Shown here: positions 1-5,069 of the stretch, in pieces | How the letters are laid out: every line of letters begins with the position of its first letter | How positions within the stretch are numbered: the stretch's first letter is position 1 | Source of the DNA: Desulfocapsa sp. | Lineage (GTDB): Bacteria > Desulfobacterota > Desulfobulbia > Desulfobulbales > Desulfocapsaceae | Assembly (NCBI GenBank): GCA_030635405.1 | Contig: DAOVZA010000195.1 | Location: 1 to 5,069 of the forward strand | DNA: 5,069 nucleotides | Reading direction: 5' to 3' | Translations under genes and position numbers: made by a program | Notes under the pieces: model-generated | The model's input: only the letters and a program-made list of their open reading frames with translations | Told to the model about the DNA's origin: nothing | Database searches by the model: none

Positions 1-429
1 AACCGAAATTTTTGCTGAGCCAGCCTCTGGTATTTGAATGGGTGCATTTCCATCGTCAAGCACTTGCATATCGTTTCCAGTGAGAAGAATGCCATCCTGA
101 TCGACATGAAAATCACCTCTACGAGTGTATTTGAAACCATCCGGTGACTGTACTTTGAAAAAACCCTCAGAGTTAATAGCTATATCAAGAGGATTTGAAG
201 TGCTTCTTATGGCACCAGGGGTGAATTCGGTGAAATTTTCACGAACACGGCTTAAATTAATGCCTTTTCCAGTGGTAATCTGTTTTTCACCACGGAGAAG
301 AGATTCGAAACTCATACGGGTTTTCTTGTATCCAACGGTATTTACATTGGCAAGATTAGTTCCTATATTTGCCAATCGTTGTTCGCGGGAGATAGCTCCT
401 GAAAGAGCACTGTATTTTCCTGAAACCAT
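1..429 (-). CDS. flgF: Flagellar basal-body rod protein FlgF, N-terminal part (gene runs off the window)
   Basis: The first 143 codons of a rod protein are present; the frame is open through position 1, so the C-terminal part (roughly 100 residues in typical FlgF) is missing. FlgF is exported by the flagellar type III system and builds the proximal rod in the periplasm. Seen in the sequence: an N-terminal rod helix with the family signature LANVNTVGYKK at residues 26-36, then NPLDIAINSEGFFKV at about 79-93 and YTRRGDFHVDQDG at 101-113, which open the central FlgE/F/G-like domain. As usual for exported axial proteins there is no signal peptide. The start MVSGKYSALSGA fits FlgF better than FlgG, whose N-terminus usually resembles MxRSLWTAATGM. 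The ATG at 427-429 has a modest GGA ribosome site 7 nt upstream. A sigma-28-type promoter lies about 50 bp upstream. FlgG would be expected next, outside the window. The family is certain; FlgF over another rod paralogue is likely. Confidence 0.92.
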   Translation of the reverse strand, partial: MVSGKYSALSGAISREQRLANIGTNLANVNTVGYKKTRMSFESLLRGEKQITTGKGINLSRVRENFTEFTPGAIRSTSNPLDIAINSEGFFKVQSPDGFKYTRRGDFHVDQDGILLTGNDMQVLDDGNAPIQIPEAGSAKISV

Positions 430-435
430 AATATG

Positions 436-440
436 TTCCG
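436..440 (-). promoter_or_regulatory. Ribosome binding site of flgF
   Basis: CGGAA on the minus strand places GGA 7 nt before the ATG at 427-429. It is a weak Shine-Dalgarno match but correctly spaced. The start it supports also begins exactly at the conserved rod-protein N-terminus. A second AAGG (448-451, minus strand) lies too far upstream, 18 nt from this ATG, to serve it. Confidence 0.6.
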
Positions 441-446
441 ATTGTT

Positions 447-457
447 ACCTTGAAGGT
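447..457 (-). repeat. Small interrupted palindrome in the flgF leader
   Basis: The minus strand reads ACCTT-C-AAGGT, two 5-bp arms around a single central base. Outside the arms the match continues imperfectly (TTA on one side, AA on the other). It lies between the predicted transcription start and the ribosome site. A one-base loop cannot form a full RNA hairpin, so any function would more likely be as a binding site on DNA. An 11-bp palindrome in AT-rich DNA can also arise by chance. Confidence 0.3.
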
Positions 458-480
458 TAATTTCTTTTTATTCTCTTAAT

Positions 481-508
481 TTATCGGCTGTTTGTCGCCT
501 GTTCTTTA
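481..508 (-). promoter_or_regulatory. Sigma-28 (FliA) type promoter upstream of flgF
   Basis: On the minus strand, TAAAGAAC (501-508) is followed after 12 bp by GCCGATAA (481-488). The enterobacterial FliA consensus is TAAAGTTT-N11-GCCGATAA. The -10 element matches all eight bases and the -35 matches the core TAAAG; the spacer is one base longer than consensus. Transcription would start near 473-475 and give a leader of about 45 nt before the flgF ATG. The position in the only intergenic gap, just ahead of a flagellar gene and one gene downstream of fliA itself, supports function. The assignment rests on sequence match only. Confidence 0.78.
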
Positions 509-526
509 GGCTAATCGACTTCTGTC

Positions 527-1009
527 TCAGGCTGGCAAAAGGTTTTCCTGGAAATCTTGAGGATCGGTATCTCTGCATCCAATGCTTGCAAGTTTTAAAA
601 TCTGAGAAATTTCATTTCCTGACATTCCAAGTGTTGAGGAAATTTCTTCTTTCTGCATTCCTGAACGGTGCATACTTTGTGCATATTGATAACGTTCAGG
701 AGGGCGCATGTCATTTCGAGTGGGAACGAATGAATTTTGAGGTTCTTCGCTAACTGGATTGGTTTCTGTCTCTGTTAAAGTATTCTCGAAATTGATTTCG
801 TTAATGTTGGGCTCAGTTGCAATGTTTAAGTCCTGGACCATCTCATCAAGGATTTTAGTCTGTTTCTGAAGGAGATTTGACTTAGTATCAAGACATCTTC
901 TTAGAAAAATTGAACGACTAAATATTAATATGCAAAGAAGAAGAGACAGAGATGTAAGTGTTAAGTTGTAATCAAACATCAGTAGTATCTCTTTTGAAAT
1001 CTCAGGCAT
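527..1009 (-). CDS. Unnamed membrane-anchored protein with C-terminal HTH-like domain, SwrB/DUF2802-like architecture
   Basis: This 160-residue protein of unknown function is encoded 5 bp after fliA, so it is almost certainly co-transcribed with it. Seen in the sequence: one hydrophobic segment at about residues 13-31 followed by R32, R37 and R38, which predicts a membrane anchor with the C-terminus in the cytoplasm; a probable short coiled coil at about 42-62; an acidic, Asn/Thr/Glu-rich linker at about 63-100; and a helical module at about 104-140 (RYQYAQSMHRSGMQKEEISS, then TLGMSGNEISQILKLA) with the spacing of a helix-turn-helix. The module recalls the C-terminal part of DUF2802/DUF6115-type proteins found in flagellar operons. 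Bacillus SwrB, about 167 residues and encoded right after sigD, has the same order of membrane segment, coiled coil and HTH-like end and promotes assembly of the export apparatus. A similar role is inferred by architecture and location only; no close sequence match is claimed. The ATG at 1009 is chosen over Met11 because of its ribosome site. Confidence 0.82.
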   Translation of the reverse strand: MPEISKEILLMFDYNLTLTSLSLLLCILIFSRSIFLRRCLDTKSNLLQKQTKILDEMVQDLNIATEPNINEINFENTLTETETNPVSEEPQNSFVPTRNDMRPPERYQYAQSMHRSGMQKEEISSTLGMSGNEISQILKLASIGCRDTDPQDFQENLLPA

Positions 1010-1014
1010 TTTAT

Positions 1015-1746
1015 CTACTCCAATGAATTTTTAACTTTTGTTTTGAGTTTAATCAGGGCCTGACTATGAAGTTGAGAAACACGGCCTTCTGAAACACTGA
1101 GAACCTCAGCAATTTCTTTCTGGGTAAGTTCTTCGTAATAATAAAGAGAGATAACCAGACGTTCCTTTTCGGAAAGTTGTTCAAGTATTTCAGCAATAAT
1201 GTGTGTTAATTCATGGTCCTCAAGGATTTGTGATGGTGAGGCACTCTTGTGTGTATCGATGAGTGCGTCCATGAATGATCTTCCAGTATCAGATTGATCA
1301 AGAGTCTCATTGAGACTGACACAACCAAGGTGACTGACCTGTCCAAGGAGTTTTTGATAATCTTCAAGACTAAGACCAAGTTTGGTGGCCATCTCATGTT
1401 CTTCGGGGTAGCGCCCTAAATCTCGCTCAAGCTCCATCATGCATCTGTTGACGTTGCTCTGTTTTTCTCGAAGTGAACGGGAGAACCAGTCGAGCTTACG
1501 CATTTCATCTAAAATTGCGCCACGAATTCTATATTCAGCAAAAGTTTTGAAGAGAATTTTCTTTTCCGGGCGAAATTTGTTTGCAGCATCAATAAGTCCC
1601 AACATCCCTGCACTTTTAATGTCATCACGGTTCATAAATGCAGGAACCTGAGTAACCATCCTGCCAGCAATAATATCTACAAGAAAAAGATGATCTGTTA
1701 TCAGTATTGTTCGGTCTTCTGGAAGTTGTTGAGGAGTATAAGTCAT
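1015..1746 (-). CDS. fliA: Flagellar sigma-28 factor FliA
   Basis: This 243-residue RNA polymerase sigma factor of the sigma-70 group 3 flagellar class has the usual family length and directs transcription of late flagellar and often chemotaxis genes. Region 2 spans about residues 16-90 and includes DDIKSAGMLGLIDAANKF (41-58), FKTFAEYRIRGAILDEMRKL (66-85) and the 2.4 segment around DW (86-87). Region 3 is at about 100-150, with the typical LERDLGRYPEEHEMA (106-120). Region 4 is at about 185-237 with a clear helix-turn-helix, LTQKEIAEVLSVSEGRVSQL (207-226). The usual DWxPRSxR motif is DWFSRSLR here, with Ser89 in place of proline. The ATG at 1744-1746 has AAGGGG 7 nt upstream, inside the end of flhG. 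An anti-sigma factor FlgM is expected elsewhere in the genome but is not in this window. The GCCGATAA promoter before flgF is a likely target. No promoter of its own is visible; expression probably comes from further upstream in the flhA side of the operon. Confidence 0.97.
   Translation of the reverse strand: MTYTPQQLPEDRTILITDHLFLVDIIAGRMVTQVPAFMNRDDIKSAGMLGLIDAANKFRPEKKILFKTFAEYRIRGAILDEMRKLDWFSRSLREKQSNVNRCMMELERDLGRYPEEHEMATKLGLSLEDYQKLLGQVSHLGCVSLNETLDQSDTGRSFMDALIDTHKSASPSQILEDHELTHIIAEILEQLSEKERLVISLYYYEELTQKEIAEVLSVSEGRVSQLHSQALIKLKTKVKNSLE
1018..1022 (-). promoter_or_regulatory. Ribosome binding site that fixes the start of the unnamed gene
   Basis: TGGAG on the minus strand lies 8 nt before the ATG at 1007-1009 and overlaps the last codons of fliA. 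The alternative in-frame ATG at 977-979 (codon 11) has only a weak AAGAGA upstream. The site therefore favours the longer protein and a start coupled to termination of fliA translation. Confidence 0.65.
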
Positions 1747-1749
1747 AAG

Positions 1750-2658
1750 TTAACCCCTTGTTCCAATGTCAAGAAGACGTTTCCAAAAAAACTGTACTCC
1801 GCCTTTTGGTGATGAAGCGGGTTGCTCTGAACAGATTGTCCGGGCAAGGTCCATGAAAGCTGCAGATATTTTTGAAGTGGGATAAAGGTCTACAATTACA
1901 CGTTGCTTACGAATAGCATCGGTCATTTGCCTTTCTGCTGGGACAGAACCAAGAAAATCTATTGATATATCAAGGTAGCGATTGGAAACCATGGTGAGTT
2001 TACGATAGACATCAAGGGCTTCGCTTTCATGGTGCACCTGATTAACAACAAGGTTAAAACGTTTTTCATGGTACTGAGTGGAAAGCAGTTTCATGAGTGC
2101 ATAGGCATCAGTTATTGCGGTTGGGTCAGGTGTTGTTACAACCAGAATTTCCTGTGCGGCTGTATTGAAATACGTTACATTTTCTGAAATTCCGGCTTCT
2201 GTATCGATGAGAACAAAGTCGAAATCGTTGTGCATCTGATCAAGTCCATCGAGGAGTCTCAGCTTCTGGCTTGAATCAAGTCGTGTGAAATTCTGAACGC
2301 CTGATCCGGCAGGGAGAATCTTTATACCATGTGGACCTTCCACAAGAATTGAACTGAGAGTGTGATCTCCTGAAAAGAAATGATTGAGATTATATTTTGG
2401 AGCAAGGCCAAAAACAACGTCGATATTAGCAAGACCAAGATCGGCATCAAGAATAAGAACTTTTTTTCCAAGTTTAGCCATTGCTGTTGCAGTATTTGCT
2501 ACAACCGCTGTTTTACCAACTCCGCCTTTGCCACTGGTTATCGCATAGACTCTTGTTGTAGCTTCTGGCTGCTCAAGTGTATTAACTGATTGATTAAGAC
2601 TTTCCATGTTTCTTAAAGTGTCAGCTTGATCCTGCACAGAGGAATTTGAGTTATTCAT
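1750..2658 (-). CDS. flhG: MinD/ParA-type ATPase FlhG (FleN), flagellar number regulator
   Basis: This 302-residue P-loop ATPase dimerises with ATP on the membrane, limits the number of flagella and stimulates the GTPase FlhF. Seen in the sequence: an N-terminal extension with DQADTLR at residues 10-16, matching the DQAxxLR motif that activates FlhF in Bacillus-type FlhG; deviant Walker A TSGKGGVGKT at 41-50 with signature Lys44; DADLGLANID at 71-80; switch II-type IDTEAGIS at 151-158; and a C-terminal amphipathic stretch FFWKRLLD (290-297), the expected membrane-targeting helix. Glu154 stands where many homologues have glycine or another small residue. The ATG at 2656-2658 lies within the last codons of flhF (8-bp overlap) and has AAGGA 7 nt upstream at 2666-2670. 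The longer start is supported because it keeps the DQAxxLR motif, which a start at Met18 would remove. In gammaproteobacteria the orthologue also antagonises FlrA/FleQ; whether that applies here cannot be seen. Confidence 0.96.
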   Translation of the reverse strand: MNNSNSSVQDQADTLRNMESLNQSVNTLEQPEATTRVYAITSGKGGVGKTAVVANTATAMAKLGKKVLILDADLGLANIDVVFGLAPKYNLNHFFSGDHTLSSILVEGPHGIKILPAGSGVQNFTRLDSSQKLRLLDGLDQMHNDFDFVLIDTEAGISENVTYFNTAAQEILVVTTPDPTAITDAYALMKLLSTQYHEKRFNLVVNQVHHESEALDVYRKLTMVSNRYLDISIDFLGSVPAERQMTDAIRKQRVIVDLYPTSKISAAFMDLARTICSEQPASSPKGGVQFFWKRLLDIGTRG

Positions 2659-3949
2659 GTGGTAATCCTTTACCTGGTGACATGATAAGTTGTGTCAAAA
2701 TATTTTTATCTGCTTCCATGATATCCTCGGGAACCTTTTGACCATTGGTTATGAATGAGTAGGGGATCTTTTCCCTGATTTGAATGTCAAGCAAGATTCC
2801 AAGGCTTGTGCATTCATCAATTTTAGTAATGATAGTGTTATCTAGTCCAAGAACTGAGAAACGATGGATAGCATTAAAAAGTTCATTCTCACGGGTGGTT
2901 GCTGAGAGAACAAGATGTTTTTCTATAAACAGTTCAGGCTGAAAGAATGAAGAAAGTTCTTCAATGCAGAAGTTGTCCTGTGGGCTTCGACCTGCTGTGT
3001 CTATAAGAACCAGGTCTTTGTCTCTAAATTTAAGAAGGGCGTTTTCAAGTTGTTCTGGATTAAGAACAACTTCAACGGGAATGTTCATTATGTCGCCATA
3101 AACCTTTAATTGCTCGATTGCCGCAATTCTGTATGTATCTATGGTGATGAATGCAATTTTTAGAGATTCTTTACTCAAATAATTTGCTGCAATCTTGGCA
3201 AGTGTTGTTGTCTTTCCAACTCCAGTTGGCCCAACAAGTGCTATACGATGCTGTCTTTTTTCTTCATTAAAAAGTCCCTTTCCAACGTTAAGCAGGTCAT
3301 TGATTGTTTCTTCAATAAAATGTTGTTGTTTAAAGGGGTCGGTACTTTCATCAAGAGTCAATGATTCTTTGGCAAAATCAGATATGGTTTGGGCAGTCTC
3401 TTCACCAATTCCGTAGTCAAGAAGACGTTGATGTAGTGAAAAGAGTGGAGCGTCTTGTGAGGGTGCAACAGAGGATTTTACAACAGGCGCTGGATTGTTT
3501 ATTCGCAACATTTCCTGGCCAAGTGTTTTTATCATTCCCTTGAGTTCGTTAACTTCTTCTTGAAGTTGGGATGGGGGTTCCTGGACGGCCGCTTTGGGCT
3601 TAGGAGGGGCAACTTGCACATCGTCAGTTTTTACAGAATTTAATCGCGAAGTGGCATTGTAAGTATGAGGTTCCTCATAGCTCGTATTGTTTTGTGGGGA
3701 CAGCAGCATATCCCTTTCAGATTCTAGGTCGTTATTAGAGGGACTGTTATTATTTGTTGAAGAACCACCCTTATGTGGCCAAGTGTTGTCGATGGCAGCA
3801 GTGATCTCAAAGTGACTTTTGCCTAAGAGACCAAGCTTTCCGGAACGAATGGTTTTTGTAGACAGAATAAGAGCGTCAGGGCCAAGTTCGGCCTTTACCA
3901 TCTTCAAGCCAGAGGCTATGTCATCTGATTCAAATACTTTAACTTGCAT
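2651..3949 (-). CDS. flhF: Flagellar SRP-type GTPase FlhF
   Basis: FlhF is the third SRP-type GTPase alongside Ffh and FtsY; it sets the place, usually a cell pole, where a flagellum is built. The 432-residue protein has the three usual parts: a basic N-terminal B domain (about 1-55, MQVKVFESDDIASGLKMVKA onward), a low-complexity Asn/Ser/Pro/Glu-rich linker (about 58-130) with a probable coiled segment (128-148), and the N and G domains (about 165-430). GTPase motifs are clear: P-loop GPTGVGKTT at 240-248, DTYRIAAIEQ at 271-280, DTAGR at 317-321 and TKID at 375-378. All expected nucleotide-binding residues appear present. The start ATG at 3947-3949 is inside the end of flhA (11-bp overlap) and has no convincing Shine-Dalgarno sequence, so translation is probably coupled to flhA. 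It is followed by its regulator flhG, also overlapping, as in most polar flagellates. Confidence 0.97.
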   Translation of the reverse strand: MQVKVFESDDIASGLKMVKAELGPDALILSTKTIRSGKLGLLGKSHFEITAAIDNTWPHKGGSSTNNNSPSNNDLESERDMLLSPQNNTSYEEPHTYNATSRLNSVKTDDVQVAPPKPKAAVQEPPSQLQEEVNELKGMIKTLGQEMLRINNPAPVVKSSVAPSQDAPLFSLHQRLLDYGIGEETAQTISDFAKESLTLDESTDPFKQQHFIEETINDLLNVGKGLFNEEKRQHRIALVGPTGVGKTTTLAKIAANYLSKESLKIAFITIDTYRIAAIEQLKVYGDIMNIPVEVVLNPEQLENALLKFRDKDLVLIDTAGRSPQDNFCIEELSSFFQPELFIEKHLVLSATTRENELFNAIHRFSVLGLDNTIITKIDECTSLGILLDIQIREKIPYSFITNGQKVPEDIMEADKNILTQLIMSPGKGLPHE

Positions 3950-5069
3950 CGAGGCTCACACTGCCAATGGATCTGATTTTAATATTTGGAAGAATTTCAT
4001 TGTGCGAAATCACAACCAGCTGCGGATAATATCGTTCTGTAAGTTTACGTACATGGGGGCGAATCTGTGGAGCAGAAAGAAGAGTAGGGCGCTGCCCTCC
4101 TTCAAATAGCGGAATAGCCTGACCAATTGAATCGAGAATTAACTGAGCCTTAGAAGGATCAATGGCAAGGTAACTACCGGTTTCTTTGTGTTGAACAGAT
4201 TGAGAAATTTCATTCTCTACACTTTTATCAAGAGTAATAAGAGGAATAACATTATCGGTGGCAAGATCGTTACTGATACTTCTTGCAAGTGCGTGGCGCA
4301 CATATTCGGTCAAAATGTCGGTGTCTTTTGTGACTGGTACCCAATCTGCCATGGATTCGAGGATTGTACGCAGATCACGAATCGAAACACCTTCACTAAG
4401 GAGATTTTGAAGAACTCTCATAATGGTGCCAAGAGAAAGAATGGCAGGAACAAGCTCTTCGATTAATTTAGGATAGGATTTACCAAGGTTATCGATGAGA
4501 TTCTGGACTTCCTGGCGGCCTATAAGTTCATGGGCATGTTGTTTGATGATTTCTGAAATATGGGTGGCCATGACAGTTGTGCAATCAACAACTGTATACC
4601 CTGCAATCTGAGCGCGTTCTTTTTTATCATCAGTGATCCAGATAGCAGGAAGGCCAAAAGCAGGTTCTTCCGTAGGTACACCTTTGATTTTTTCGGTGAC
4701 CATACCGGGATCCATTGCCATGAAATGACCTGGAAGCATCTCAGCTTGTGCAACCTCAACACCTTTAAGTGAAAGGCTGTACTGATTTGGTGCGAGCTGT
4801 AAATTGTCTTTAATATGAACAGGTGGGACTATGAATCCGCTATTCATAGCAAATTGACGACGAATGGATTGGATGCGTACAAGAAGCTCACCGTCTTGTG
4901 AGGCATCTACGAAGGGTATTAATCCGTAACCAACTTCAAGGTGGAGGAGATCGACGTTGAGGAGATCTTCATAGTTCTCTTCGGTTTTAACAAGTGGTTC
5001 CGGAGCTTCTTCCTGTTCAATCGCCTGTGCTTCTTTAAGGAGTTTGTTTTTGTCGAGATTGTAGGCGGT
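3939..5069 (-). CDS. flhA: Flagellar type III export gate protein FlhA, C-terminal 376 residues (5' end outside the window)
   Basis: FlhA forms the nonameric ring of the flagellar export gate; its cytoplasmic domain docks substrates and chaperones. The frame is open to the window edge (first codon read ACC at 5069-5067), so the roughly 320 N-terminal residues with the membrane helices are missing. An internal ATG at 4845-4847 is not the start: homology continues upstream through LEVGYGLIPFVD and RIQSIRRQF (residues 44-55 and 65-73 of the visible part). The visible part opens with a charged linker (about 1-40) and continues with the whole cytoplasmic domain. Conserved blocks include GFIVPPVHIKDNLQL (78-92), VVDCTTVMATHISEII (160-175), GRQEVQNLID (184-193) and VLQNLLSEGVSIRDLRTILE (219-238). 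It ends in TAA at 3939-3941, inside flhF. No frameshift or truncation is visible in the part present. Upstream, flhB or other export genes are commonly found but are outside the window. Confidence 0.97.
   Translation of the reverse strand, partial: TAYNLDKNKLLKEAQAIEQEEAPEPLVKTEENYEDLLNVDLLHLEVGYGLIPFVDASQDGELLVRIQSIRRQFAMNSGFIVPPVHIKDNLQLAPNQYSLSLKGVEVAQAEMLPGHFMAMDPGMVTEKIKGVPTEEPAFGLPAIWITDDKKERAQIAGYTVVDCTTVMATHISEIIKQHAHELIGRQEVQNLIDNLGKSYPKLIEELVPAILSLGTIMRVLQNLLSEGVSIRDLRTILESMADWVPVTKDTDILTEYVRHALARSISNDLATDNVIPLITLDKSVENEISQSVQHKETGSYLAIDPSKAQLILDSIGQAIPLFEGGQRPTLLSAPQIRPHVRKLTERYYPQLVVISHNEILPNIKIRSIGSVSLDAS

Larger units (their letters stand above)
430..526 (-). other. Only intergenic gap in the window: promoter and leader of flgF
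   Basis: This 97-bp gap separates the TGA stop of the unnamed gene (527-529) from the flgF start. All other gene junctions here are overlaps or gaps of 3-5 bp, so the gap stands out as a transcriptional boundary or re-start point. It holds the sigma-28-like promoter (481-508), a small interrupted palindrome (447-457) and the flgF ribosome site (436-440). No GC-rich hairpin followed by a T-run is visible on the minus strand, so readthrough from the upstream genes into flgF remains possible. Confidence 0.8.

Noticed and set aside
125..460. Plus-strand reading frame of 111 codons opposite flgF
   Set aside because: It lies opposite the clearly conserved flgF coding sequence and the flgF leader, and its translation resembles no family I know.
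497..511. GCCT-AAAGAAC-AGGC inverted repeat (minus strand) as a terminator after the unnamed gene
   Set aside because: The stem is only 4 bp, no T-run follows on the minus strand, and it coincides with the -35 region of the sigma-28-like promoter.
977..979. Internal ATG (codon 11) as the true start of the unnamed gene
   Set aside because: It would begin right before the membrane segment as in SwrB, but its upstream ribosome site is weak, while the ATG at 1007-1009 has a well-spaced TGGAG.
1206..1397. Minus-strand 63-codon frame inside fliA
   Set aside because: It is an out-of-frame shadow of the fliA coding sequence with no ribosome site or recognisable features.
4251..4259. Second sigma-28 -10-like core (ACCGATAA on the minus strand) inside flhA
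   Set aside because: No TAAA element occurs at the required distance upstream; the only near match, TAAC, is far too close.
4424..4432. Possible sigma-54 -24 element (TGGCAC on the minus strand) inside flhA
   Set aside because: No TTGC-type -12 element follows at the required 5-base spacing, and the site is in conserved coding sequence.
4845..4847. ATG at 4847 as the start of a shorter, 302-residue protein
   Set aside because: The same frame stays open to the window edge and encodes conserved FlhA sequence (LEVGYGLIPFVD, RIQSIRRQF), so this is an internal methionine of a longer FlhA.

Overview
The window is a stretch of a bacterial flagellar gene cluster in which every recognisable gene lies on the minus strand. 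Read in the direction of transcription (high to low coordinates) the order is flhA (3' part only), flhF, flhG, fliA, an unnamed gene for a membrane-anchored HTH-like protein, and flgF (5' part only). The moderately AT-rich DNA and the order flhA-flhF-flhG-fliA-x-flgF suggest a polarly flagellated member of the Desulfobacterota (the former Deltaproteobacteria, possibly Desulfobacterales-like). This is inferred from gene order and protein character, not from a database search. There is no rRNA, tRNA, mobile element or CRISPR array in the window.

Layout: 5069-3939 encodes the linker and the cytoplasmic domain of the export-gate protein FlhA. It overlaps flhF (3949-2651) by 11 bp. flhF overlaps flhG (2658-1750) by 8 bp. 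fliA (1746-1015) follows after 3 bp, and the 160-residue unnamed gene (1009-527) follows after 5 bp. This packing points to one co-transcribed, translationally coupled unit. The only real gap is 430-526 (97 bp). It contains a strong match to a sigma-28 (FliA) promoter on the minus strand (-10 GCCGATAA at 481-488, -35 TAAAGAAC at 501-508), followed by a short leader and flgF (429 to beyond position 1).

How the genes work together: FlhA receives export substrates at the flagellar type III gate. The SRP-type GTPase FlhF marks the site of flagellum assembly, and the MinD-type ATPase FlhG limits flagellar number and stimulates FlhF; FlhG carries both the N-terminal DQAxxLR motif and a C-terminal amphipathic helix. 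FliA is the flagellar sigma factor, and its probable binding site lies one gene downstream, before the rod gene flgF. The unnamed protein (one N-terminal membrane segment, short coiled coil, acidic linker, C-terminal HTH-like domain) sits directly after the sigma factor. It resembles Bacillus SwrB in size, architecture and location, and is the least characterised item here.
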